In this document: positions 25,411 through 32,206 of the stretch, one piece after another | How positions within the stretch are numbered: position 1 is the stretch's first letter | Layout: each line of letters begins with the position of its first letter | DNA from: Salegentibacter sediminis | GTDB taxonomy: Bacteria; Bacteroidota; Bacteroidia; Flavobacteriales; Flavobacteriaceae | DNA length: 64,000 nucleotides | Assembly (NCBI RefSeq): GCF_002078605.1 | Contig: NZ_MSJR01000002.1 | Span: forward strand, 186,001 to 250,000 | Direction of reading: 5' to 3' | The notes under the pieces: model-generated | What the model was told of the DNA's origin: nothing | The model's database searches: none | The model's input: only the letters and a program-made list of their open reading frames with translations | Made by a program: the position numbers and the translations under genes

Positions 25411-26627
25411 GAAATTTTTTAAAAAACCTTGGGCCGGGAATCCTGGTCTCGGCGGCATTTATTGGCCCGGGAACGGTGACCGTCTGCACCCTGGCCGGGG
25501 TGGAATTTGGGTATAGCCTGCTGTGGGCCCTATTGCTCTCTGTTTTTTCCTGTGTTGTTTTGCAGGAAATGGCCGCGCGTTTAGGAGTGGTTTCGCAAAA
25601 AGGTTTAAGCGAAGTGATTCGTGAAGAGATTAAGAGGCCATTTTTAAAGGTTTTCTCAGTCATTCTAATCTTCTCGGCCATAGTGATAGGAAATGCCGCC
25701 TATGAAGCCGGAAATATCACTGGAGCAGTTCTTGGCGCCCAGGCGATATTTGGAGATCAGAGCTTACAGCTGGGGAGTTTCCAGCTCAATCTCTGGAGCC
25801 TGCTCATTGGATTTATCGCTTTTCTTTTACTTTTCTCCGGAAGCTACAAAACCCTGGAAAAAGTATTTATTGGGTTGGTGCTGCTAATGAGCATCAGCTT
25901 TGTGCTTACCGCCATTCTAACCAAACCCGATATCCTTAAAGTCTTACAAGGCTTTATTCCAAATACCAATGCGGCCGGTCTGCTTACGGTTATGGCTATT
26001 GTGGGTACTACAGTAGTGCCTTATAATTTATTCCTGCACGCCTCTCTGGTAAGTGAGAAATGGAAGGATTCGTCGTTTTTACCAACAGCGCGAAAGGAAC
26101 TGGTTGTATCTATTCTTCTGGGAGGTGTGGTTTCTATGGCAATCCTTATTTCTGCTGCTTCGGCAGGGATCACCGATGTGAATTCCGCGGCCGATATGGC
26201 CTTAAGCCTGGAACCGCTTTTTGGTAAATTTGCAACCTGGTTTATGGCACTGGGACTTTTAGCTGCCGGGATTACCTCTTCGATCACCGCTCCTTTGGCT
26301 GCTGCATACGTGGTGCAGGGTTCTCTTGGCTGGAAAGGCGGGATGGCTTCTGCAAAATTCAAAATGGTATGGGCCGGAGTGCTCATCCTGGGTGTTTTCT
26401 TTTCGTCTTTACAGATCAACCCTATCGAGATCATCCGGTTTGCGCAAATTGCCAACGGAATTCTATTGCCTGTAATCGCTATTTTCTTATTTTGGGTAGT
26501 TAATAAACATTCGGTCCTGGGGCATCATCGCAATAGTAGTTGGCAAAATATTCTGGGAATTCTGGTAATCGCATTATCTGTTTTCCTTGGGGTAAAAGCC
26601 ATTGTAAGTGTGATTGGTAGCTTTTAA
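25407..26627 (+). CDS. Nramp-fold transporter lacking metal-binding residues; probable 5-oxoproline permease
   Basis: 406 aa with about 11 hydrophobic segments and clear Nramp-family layout (LGPGILVSAAFIGPGTV, FLHASLV). The two metal-site motifs are changed. The TM1 motif DPGN is GPGT (20-23), so the metal-binding Asp and Asn are gone. The TM6 motif MPH is VPY (204-206), so the Met ligand is gone. A metal role is therefore doubtful. It starts with GTG at 25407 overlapping the DUF2891 stop, and pxpA follows 32 bases after its end. Bacillus subtilis ycsG, an Nramp-like gene beside ycsF (pxpA) and kipI/kipA, is a known parallel. Uptake of 5-oxoproline is inferred from this context. Confidence 0.8.
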   Translation: MRNFLKNLGPGILVSAAFIGPGTVTVCTLAGVEFGYSLLWALLLSVFSCVVLQEMAARLGVVSQKGLSEVIREEIKRPFLKVFSVILIFSAIVIGNAAYEAGNITGAVLGAQAIFGDQSLQLGSFQLNLWSLLIGFIAFLLLFSGSYKTLEKVFIGLVLLMSISFVLTAILTKPDILKVLQGFIPNTNAAGLLTVMAIVGTTVVPYNLFLHASLVSEKWKDSSFLPTARKELVVSILLGGVVSMAILISAASAGITDVNSAADMALSLEPLFGKFATWFMALGLLAAGITSSITAPLAAAYVVQGSLGWKGGMASAKFKMVWAGVLILGVFFSSLQINPIEIIRFAQIANGILLPVIAIFLFWVVNKHSVLGHHRNSSWQNILGILVIALSVFLGVKAIVSVIGSF

Positions 26628-26659
26628 TCTTTATCGAATACTGTCTAAAACCTTAAACC

Positions 26660-27397
26660 GTGAAAGAAATTCATATCAACTGCGACCTGGGTGAGGGAGG
26701 TGAATATGATGCCGACCTGATGCCGCTTATATCGGCCTGTAACATCGCCTGTGGTGGTCACGCAGGTACCCTGGAGACCATGCAACATACCGTAGCTCTG
26801 GCTATGGAGCACAAGGTTGAGATAGGTGCCCATCCTTCTTATCCCGATAAAGAAAACTTCGGAAGAAAAAGCCTGGAAATTTCTGCGGAAGAACTTAAAC
26901 TTTCGCTGGTTGCCCAGATCTTAAGCTTAAAGCAGATCGCTGAAGCTGAAGGTGCAAAACTCAGCCATATAAAATCTCATGGAGCCTTGTATAATGATGC
27001 CGCCAAAGATGAAAATATCGCCCGGATAGTGATCGATTCGGTGTTGGAATTCGATGAAATTCTGCCGCTTTTTGTGCCTCAGAATTCGGTGATTTCTGAA
27101 ATGGCTAAAGGGAAAATTCCACTCATTTTTGAAGCCTTTGCCGATAGAAATTATAACGAAAATTACAGCCTGGTTTCGCGTTCAAAACCCAATGCTTTGA
27201 TCACTGAAAAAGCAGCCGTTTTTGAGCACCTGTTTTTGATGTTTTCTGAAGGGAGAATACGCTGTGAAAATGAGGTTGAAATCAGTTGTAAAGCGAACAC
27301 TTTTTGCCTGCATAGCGACACCCCAAATTCGGTTGAAATTTTGAGATATCTGCACGAAAAACTGGCTGATGAAAATATTAAAATAAAGAACACTTAA
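26660..27397 (+). CDS. pxpA: 5-oxoprolinase subunit A (LamB/YcsF family)
   Basis: 245 aa. With PxpB and PxpC it hydrolyses 5-oxoproline (pyroglutamate) to glutamate using ATP; cytoplasmic. Family marks: INCDLGEG at 5-12, SACNIACGGHAG (about 28-39), GAHPSYPDKENFGR, KSHGALYNDA, FAEAFADRNY-like sequence (EAFADRNYNEN), and CLHSDTPNSVEI near the end. It begins with GTG 32 bases after the transporter and ends one base into pxpB (TAATG overlap). The length is usual (about 245-255). Confidence 0.94.
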   Translation: MKEIHINCDLGEGGEYDADLMPLISACNIACGGHAGTLETMQHTVALAMEHKVEIGAHPSYPDKENFGRKSLEISAEELKLSLVAQILSLKQIAEAEGAKLSHIKSHGALYNDAAKDENIARIVIDSVLEFDEILPLFVPQNSVISEMAKGKIPLIFEAFADRNYNENYSLVSRSKPNALITEKAAVFEHLFLMFSEGRIRCENEVEISCKANTFCLHSDTPNSVEILRYLHEKLADENIKIKNT

Positions 27398-28128
27398 TGG
27401 CTGAATTTCCTAAAATATCGGCGATGGGGGAGCGGGCGATCCTGGTTCAATTTGAGCCGGTGATCGATGAAAACCTGCTCGAAAAGTTGCTTTTTTATAA
27501 AAATAAGCTGGAAGAATTTTATGATGAAGTAAAAGTTGAGGTGACTAACACATATAACTCGTTATTAATTAATTATCTTTTCACTATAGAAGACGTCTAT
27601 GGAGAGGTTTCAGCTTTAAAACGGCTGTTTGCTGAGGCTAAGATAACAAAATTATCCAACCGGCAAATTTTTCATCTTCCCGTTTGTTATGAGGAAGAAT
27701 TCGGGTGGGACCTCGATTATATTTCAAAGGAAAAAAACCTGTCCAAAAAAGAAATTATTGATCTTCATACCTCACCTCTTTACACGGTTTATTTTATAGG
27801 TTTTTTACCCGGATTTTTATACCTCGGGGGCCTTGATAAAAAGCTTCAAATTTCCCGTAAAAACGAACCCCGGTTGAAGATCGAAAAAGGGGCGGTGGGG
27901 ATAGGTGAAAATCAAACCGGGATTTACCCAAAATCCAGTCCCGGCGGCTGGCAGATTTTAGGTAATTGTCCGGTGAACTTTTTCGATAAAAATTCCAATC
28001 CGCCTTGTGAAATTTCCCCCGGCGACAAGGTGAAATTTTATTCGGTTTCTAAAGATGAATTTTTAGAAATTTCCGAAGAGATCTCAAAAGGAAAATTTCA
28101 ATTTAAAAAGGAAAACTATGGAAGCTGA
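27397..28128 (+). CDS. pxpB: 5-oxoprolinase subunit B (KipI family)
   Basis: 243 aa. Partner of PxpC in the ATP-dependent part of 5-oxoprolinase; older annotations call it an allophanate-hydrolase subunit or kinase inhibitor KipI. Marks: ISAMGERAILVQF at the N-terminus, YFIGFLPGFLYLGGL (about 130-145), VGIGENQTGIYPKSSPGGWQILG (about 166-188), and ISPGDKVKFYSVS at the end. The ATG overlaps the pxpA stop, and its 3' end overlaps pxpC by 11 bases, so translation of the three is coupled. Confidence 0.92.
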   Translation: MAEFPKISAMGERAILVQFEPVIDENLLEKLLFYKNKLEEFYDEVKVEVTNTYNSLLINYLFTIEDVYGEVSALKRLFAEAKITKLSNRQIFHLPVCYEEEFGWDLDYISKEKNLSKKEIIDLHTSPLYTVYFIGFLPGFLYLGGLDKKLQISRKNEPRLKIEKGAVGIGENQTGIYPKSSPGGWQILGNCPVNFFDKNSNPPCEISPGDKVKFYSVSKDEFLEISEEISKGKFQFKKENYGS

Positions 28129-28975
28129 AATTGAAGTTTTACACCCGGGATTATTTTCCAGCATACAGGATTTTGGCCGGCGTGGATTTCAAAAATACGG
28201 AGTTCCTTTTTCGGGAGCGATGGACAGGCAGGCATTAAAAACTGCAAATCTTATTTTACGAAATAAAGCCGATGCTGCCGTTTTGGAAATAACCCAAATG
28301 GGGCCTAAGCTTAAATTTTCAGCAACCACTAAAATTGCTATTAGCGGAGCTAATCTTTCTCCCAGAATTAATAATTCAGAAATTCGAAATAATGAGGTGA
28401 TAAAGATAAATGCGGGGGATTTGTTGTCTTTTGGCAAACCCCAACTTGGGATGCGTGCTTATTTGGCGGTGGTGGATGGTTTCAGAACTGAAAAAGCCCT
28501 GGAAAGCCGTAGTTGGTACGAAGGCATCACTGCTAATGAAAAGCTTGAGAAGGGAATGACCTTGAAGTATTGGTCTTCTGAAAACGAGAAACGGGAAACT
28601 AATGCTTCTGTAAAATTTGATGCTTCTTACTTAACTTCTAAAGAAATTAGGGTATACCCGGGACCTGAGTTTGAACTCTTATCCCAAACTTTAAAAACCC
28701 AGTTACTTCAGAATAAATTCAGCATAGACAAAAACAACAACCGGATGGCGGTTCAACTTAGTGAAAAACTCGAAAATTTACTGAAACCCATCATCACCGG
28801 GCCGGTCCTACCCGGCACCGTACAACTTACCCCGGGAGGAAATCTTATCGTTTTAATGCGCGACTGCCAAACTACAGGCGGTTATCCCAGAGTACTTCAG
28901 CTTAGTGAGCACTCCCTTAACATCCTGGCCCAGAAGAAGACAGGAGAGGAAGTACATTTTAAATCAGGTTCCTAA
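28118..28975 (+). CDS. pxpC: 5-oxoprolinase subunit C (KipA family)
   Basis: 285 aa. Biotin-independent carboxyltransferase-fold subunit that completes PxpABC. Marks: HPGLFSSIQDFGRRGFQKYGVPFSGAMD (about 9-36), AISGANLSP, RAYLAVVDGF, VYPGPEFELL, RMAVQLSE, and LTPGGNLIVLMRDCQTTGGYPRVLQ (about 227-251). All are typical of the family. It is last in the five-gene cassette; the gap of 329 bases after it holds large hairpins. The slightly short length compared with some homologues (about 300-330) seems due to short loops. Confidence 0.92.
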   Translation: MEAEIEVLHPGLFSSIQDFGRRGFQKYGVPFSGAMDRQALKTANLILRNKADAAVLEITQMGPKLKFSATTKIAISGANLSPRINNSEIRNNEVIKINAGDLLSFGKPQLGMRAYLAVVDGFRTEKALESRSWYEGITANEKLEKGMTLKYWSSENEKRETNASVKFDASYLTSKEIRVYPGPEFELLSQTLKTQLLQNKFSIDKNNNRMAVQLSEKLENLLKPIITGPVLPGTVQLTPGGNLIVLMRDCQTTGGYPRVLQLSEHSLNILAQKKTGEEVHFKSGS

Positions 28976-29036
28976 AAACTTGGAAACCGGTGGGTACTTA
29001 GAATTCAAATTACATTTCTTTCAATGAATTATCAAA

Positions 29037-29078
29037 AAGGGGATTTTTCCCCTTGTAGACAACCAGGCCTTCGTCTAC
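29037..29078. repeat. Tandem hairpins AAGGGGA/TCCCCTT and GTAGAC/GTCTAC
   Basis: AAGGGGA (29037-29043) pairs with TCCCCTT (29048-29054). Directly after it GTAGAC (29055-29060) pairs with GTCTAC (29073-29078) around a 12-base loop. There is no T tract, so it is not a classic terminator. It could be 3' mRNA structure of the pxp operon or a repeat remnant. Confidence 0.5.
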
Positions 29079-29119
29079 ATTTGTATCAGTCATTTTAGTT
29101 AGCTAAAGTGTTTTGGGGC

Positions 29120-29194
29120 AAAAAAGTGTCGTTGAGGTGGAAAACTAATTGGTAGGGTAATTAGGTTTCCGTAAAACCAAAACGGCACTTTTTT
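29120..29194 (+). terminator. Extended composite terminator hairpin after the pxp cassette
   Basis: Outer arms AAAAAAGTGTCGTT (29120-29133) and AACGGCACTTTTTT (29181-29194) pair with one G-U. The inner arms GGAAAACTAATT (29139-29150) and AATTAGGTTTCC (29159-29170) pair with one mismatch around an 8-base loop. The total is 75 bases, ending in six Ts. Size and plan match the hairpin after gapA (21643-21717), but the sequence differs. Confidence 0.75.
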
Positions 29195-29304
29195 ATTTTA
29201 ACCCGGTAACAGTCTCATATTCTCTTACTTTTTTTAAGCTCCGGGAATTTTCACTAATTTTAGCTTAACAAAATTTTAAGTAAACCAACCAAAAAACCAA
29301 TATT

Positions 29305-29694
29305 ATGGAAAAACCAAAAAAATGTATTTCCCGCCAGGAGGCAAAAGAGCTTCAAAAAAGATGGTGGCATACCCGAGGAAAAGCCATTGAAAGATCAGAA
29401 CAACACAAGGATGTTTGCGCTGTAAAATTTAGTGTGGCTGAATTAGAGGAGTATCTTAAGTATGTAAAAGAAAAATCTGGGGAACAGGGAATCGAAGATC
29501 CAGGAGTTTGTATCTGGATGGGATCTTATGCTCCGGGAAATGGAAAACCAAGTCTGAGCACTGTTTTTCTTTCGGCTACTAAACAGAAATCGGAAAATAT
29601 AGAGGAAGAAGAGTCAGATTTTGAGGATAACCCTGAAATCGAACCTTTTAACACAGGCAGTGGTTTATGGCCCCCCGGTGTTTATGGTGAATAA
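29305..29694 (+). CDS. Conserved-looking small hypothetical protein
   Basis: 129 aa, soluble and charged, with no signal peptide or membrane segment. The N-terminal half is basic and helical (CISRQEAKELQKRWWHTRGKAIE), the middle holds VAELEEYLKYVKEKSGEQGIEDPGVCIWMGSYAPGNGKPSLSTVFLSAT, and the tail is acidic (ENIEEEESDFEDNPEIEP) ending in NTGSGLWPPGVYGE. I do not recognise a family. The ordered composition, ATG after an A-rich leader, and downstream membrane gene 22 bases away support a real gene. The context is a putative signalling operon (membrane protein, histidine kinase, response regulator), but no function is claimed. Confidence 0.7.
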   Translation: MEKPKKCISRQEAKELQKRWWHTRGKAIERSEQHKDVCAVKFSVAELEEYLKYVKEKSGEQGIEDPGVCIWMGSYAPGNGKPSLSTVFLSATKQKSENIEEEESDFEDNPEIEPFNTGSGLWPPGVYGE

Positions 29695-29716
29695 TTTTAT
29701 TTAAAATTTAAATTTT

Positions 29717-30466
29717 TTGAACGAACTTTTTGAATTCTATATCGAAAAGAAGATATATATAACTTTTTTAATGGAATTTTTGGCTGCCTTTACCGGTAGT
29801 ATTTTCCTGTTGCTGAATTTTAAAGTAACAAAATATAAAAGGCTATTTGTTTATTTTCTTTGGTCAGTCTTTATAATAGATTTTTCAGGAGGTTATTCTC
29901 TGTGGGCCTATTTTGATAATTACCAAACGGCGCCTTTTTTAAAAGATTCTCCATTTTCCAGGAATACCTGGTATTTTAATTTAGCACAGATTTACTTCTT
30001 TGTATGTTATGCCTATTTTATTCAGGCGGAAATCTTAAATCCTAAATTGAAGGCTTTTATTAAGTATGGATCCGGAATTTACCTTATATACTCTATTGGT
30101 TTAATCGCGCTGGGTAGTGATATTTTTGTAGCTTATAACCTGCCAATATTATTAGTTGGAGCAATTTGGATTTCAGTAAGTGTAGGAGTTTATTTATATG
30201 ATTTTCTCAACAGTGATAAAATTTTGTTTTTTAAAAAGAACCTATTCTTTTTCGTTTTTACCGGCGTCTTGATATATTATTTAATTGTACAACCGATTAA
30301 TATTTACTCTGCATACTTTACTAAAACAAACCCTGAATTCATTGAGGTTTTTGCTTCGGTATTGCGGTATGCCAATATATTTTTGTACGGAATGTTCATT
30401 CTTGGGTTTGTCCTAGAATATGTTCATAAATCTAAACCCGGAGGTTTAAATTATAAAGAAGTATAG
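29717..30466 (+). CDS. Seven-helix integral membrane protein of unknown function
   Basis: 249 aa, Phe/Ile/Tyr-rich, with about seven hydrophobic segments (roughly 17-36, 44-62, 90-106, 118-135, 139-160, 170-190, 213-232) and a short charged tail. The start is TTG at 29717, only seven bases after an A+T-rich run; ATG at 29771 (MEFLAAFTG) is an alternative that would cut into the first helix. I do not recognise the family. It sits 22 bases after the small hypothetical gene and upstream of the histidine kinase, which lacks its own sensor, so it could supply the sensing part. The DNA is markedly richer in A+T than flanking genes, partly because of the Phe/Ile content. Confidence 0.72.
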   Translation: MNELFEFYIEKKIYITFLMEFLAAFTGSIFLLLNFKVTKYKRLFVYFLWSVFIIDFSGGYSLWAYFDNYQTAPFLKDSPFSRNTWYFNLAQIYFFVCYAYFIQAEILNPKLKAFIKYGSGIYLIYSIGLIALGSDIFVAYNLPILLVGAIWISVSVGVYLYDFLNSDKILFFKKNLFFFVFTGVLIYYLIVQPINIYSAYFTKTNPEFIEVFASVLRYANIFLYGMFILGFVLEYVHKSKPGGLNYKEV

Positions 30467-30472
30467 AAAAGA

Positions 30473-30754
30473 ATGAAGTCTTGGCATTGGAGGCTATTTT
30501 TTTTTGAATTTTTGAAATCTAATAAAATTCTTAATTTTAAATATTCTTTGCCGGTTTATATTGCTTTGGATTTATTGGTTTTTAAATTGACCATAAGTCC
30601 TCTCAAGATTTATTCTAATTATTTTAATGATAATATTAGTCCTGAATTTGTTTCCTTATTCAGTTTAGCTATTCTGGGAACTAATATTTGGCTATATTCT
30701 ATTTTTACTTATGGTTTTTTAAAATGCTCTCTAAAGAAGAACTCTTACTCATAG
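30473..30754 (+). pseudogene. Truncated tandem copy of the upstream membrane protein
   Basis: 93 codons. The reading frame aligns with the C-terminal third of the 29717-30466 protein: FEFLKSNKILNFK against YDFLNSDKILFFK, SPLKIYSNYF against QPINIYSAYF, and SPEFVSLFS against NPEFIEVFA, with the last two helices conserved in order. The first five helices are missing. This looks like a partial duplication left after deletion. It starts with ATG six bases after the full gene and overlaps the histidine kinase start by 31 bases, so it may still be translated and couple the kinase. It could be a functional two-helix remnant; decay is the simpler reading. Confidence 0.65.
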
Positions 30755-31506
30755 TTTATTTTATTGTAGTCATCCTTTTGCTTACGGCCTTTGTGATCGT
30801 ATTCTTTGTCGTCTATCAAAGACGAAAAAATACATTGTTGCAGGAGCAATTTGAAGCCCGACAGCGTTATGAGCGGGAAATTGCCAGCTCTCGTATAGAA
30901 ATGCAGGAACAAACCTTGAAGAACGTGGGTTGGGAATTGCACGATAATATTGGTCAGCTGCTTTCTGTGGCCAAAATGCAGTTGAATATTTTCTCAAAAA
31001 GCTTATCAGAAGATGAAAAAGCTTCAGCTTCAGAAATCCAGGAAACTGTGGCCAATTCGCTTCGGGAAGTGCGTTCCCTTTCAAAATCCCTCAACAACCA
31101 GGTGATTGGCTATGCCGGTTTGCAAACTTCGGTAGAAAACGAACTGGAAAGATTTCAGCGGATGGGCGTAATTGAAACCAGCCTGGATGTAACCGGAGAA
31201 AAGCAGGAGATTCCGCAGGAAGACAGTATTATTTTATTCAGAATACTCCAGGAATTCTTTTCCAACGTCATCAAACATGCCCAGGCTTCAGAACTAAAGG
31301 TTTCCCTGGATTATACTTCCGGGGAAATAAGAATTAAAGCCTGTGATAACGGGAAAGGATTCGATAAGGAAAGCATCGCAAAAAACTCCGGACTTTTTAA
31401 TATGGAAAGCCGCGCTGTACTGGTAAACACGAAGTTTTCGCTAGATTCTTCTATAGGTGCAGGAACTTGCTTATCTTTAGCCTATCCAACCAAGGGGCAA
31501 AAATAA
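30724..31506 (+). CDS. Sensor histidine kinase, HisKA_3 (NarL-partner) type
   Basis: 260 aa from ATG 30724 (MLSKEELLL). One membrane helix (about 8-31), a coiled-coil linker rich in Arg/Glu (about 32-65), the phospho-acceptor helix ELHDNIGQLLSVAKMQL with H73, then the HATPase domain with N box EFFSNVIKHAQA, G1 DNGKGFD and GLFNMESRA. It has no extracytoplasmic sensor domain. The open frame extends upstream to 30688, but those 12 extra residues lie within the truncated membrane copy, so the shorter start is preferred. The next gene, a LuxR-type regulator, starts 2 bases after the stop. The signal is unknown; the neighbouring membrane protein is a candidate partner. Confidence 0.9.
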   Translation: MLSKEELLLIVYFIVVILLLTAFVIVFFVVYQRRKNTLLQEQFEARQRYEREIASSRIEMQEQTLKNVGWELHDNIGQLLSVAKMQLNIFSKSLSEDEKASASEIQETVANSLREVRSLSKSLNNQVIGYAGLQTSVENELERFQRMGVIETSLDVTGEKQEIPQEDSIILFRILQEFFSNVIKHAQASELKVSLDYTSGEIRIKACDNGKGFDKESIAKNSGLFNMESRAVLVNTKFSLDSSIGAGTCLSLAYPTKGQK

Positions 31507-31508
31507 TT

Positions 31509-32141
31509 ATGAGTAAGACGATCGCTATTGTAGATGATCACAATCTGTTTGCAAAATCATTGCAAAATCTGGTAAATTCTTTTGCAGAATTCGAAGTTTC
31601 CGGACTTTATAAAAACGGCCAGGAACTCGTGGAGTTTTTTGGAGCTAATCGCCCAAAACCCGATATCGTACTTCTGGATATAAAAATGCCGGTTATGGAT
31701 GGGCACGATACTATGGCCTGGTTAAAAGATAATTATCCCGATCAAAAAGTGCTTGCCTTAACCATGGAAGATGACGAAGAAACCATTTTTAGAATGGTGA
31801 AACTTGGCTGCCGTGGTTATTTGCTGAAGGATATAGACCCCGATGAATTCCGTTATGCCCTGAAGCAGGTGATCTATGAAGGCTATTATTACACCCAGGA
31901 AGTTTCAGATGCATTAGAGAACCACGGAAAAGCGAAAACCTTCGAAAATTTAAGCGCCCGGGAAGTAGAGTTTCTTAGCCTGGCCTGTACTGAGATGACC
32001 TACAAACAGGTTGCAGAAAAAATGAATTTAAGTCCGAAGACCATAGACGGTTATCGCGAAAGCCTGTTCAATAAACTCAAAGTTCGCAGCCGCATTGGCC
32101 TGGTGCTTTTTGCGATTAAACATAAAATATATCTTATTTAA
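31509..32141 (+). CDS. NarL/FixJ-family response regulator
   Basis: 210 aa from ATG 31509. Receiver domain 1-120 with IAIVDDHNLF (acidic pocket D9-D10), phospho-acceptor D57 in VVLLDIKMPVMDG-like sequence (IVLLDIKMPVMDG), the T/A switch region ALTMEDD, and K in LLKDIDPDEF. A C-terminal LuxR-type helix-turn-helix (about 143-208) contains LSAREVEFLSLACTEM, YKQVAEKMNLSPKTIDGYRE and LFNKLKVRSRIGLV. It is the cognate partner of the kinase directly upstream. An upstream in-frame ATG at 31467 lies inside the kinase gene and would add residues unlike a receiver start. Targets unknown. Confidence 0.93.
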   Translation: MSKTIAIVDDHNLFAKSLQNLVNSFAEFEVSGLYKNGQELVEFFGANRPKPDIVLLDIKMPVMDGHDTMAWLKDNYPDQKVLALTMEDDEETIFRMVKLGCRGYLLKDIDPDEFRYALKQVIYEGYYYTQEVSDALENHGKAKTFENLSAREVEFLSLACTEMTYKQVAEKMNLSPKTIDGYRESLFNKLKVRSRIGLVLFAIKHKIYLI

Positions 32142-32182
32142 AGTACCGGTTATCAAGACCGAGGTATTAATAATTTCAGTTG

Positions 32183-32190
32183 TATCTTCG
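32183..32190 (+). promoter_or_regulatory. Candidate -7 element before the GNAT-nitrilase gene
   Basis: TATCTTCG followed by CA differs by one base from TAnnTTTG and lies 17 bases before the ATG. No -33 TTTG is seen at the right distance. The short distance would give a very short leader. Confidence 0.35.
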
Positions 32191-32206
32191 CAGGCTGTAA
32201 AACCTT

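Larger units (their letters stand above)
28976..29304. other. Gene-free gap after pxpC with several hairpins
   Basis: 329 bases with no supported gene. It holds the hairpin pair 29037-29078 and the extended hairpin 29120-29194, listed separately. The last 100 bases are A+T-rich with TAATTTTA (about 29253-29260), a weak -7 candidate for the next gene. Confidence 0.5.

Noticed and set aside
25407-26627. Calling the Nramp-like gene a manganese/iron transporter (mntH)
   Set aside because: The TM1 Asp and Asn and TM6 Met that bind metal are Gly, Thr and Val, and the gene sits in a 5-oxoprolinase operon.
29051-29100. Remnant of a coding gene after pxpC
   Set aside because: No frame stays open or resembles a known protein; the sequence is better explained by hairpins.
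30688-30723. Longer N-terminus for the histidine kinase
   Set aside because: The extra 12 residues are the shifted frame of the truncated membrane copy; ATG 30724 leads directly into the membrane helix.
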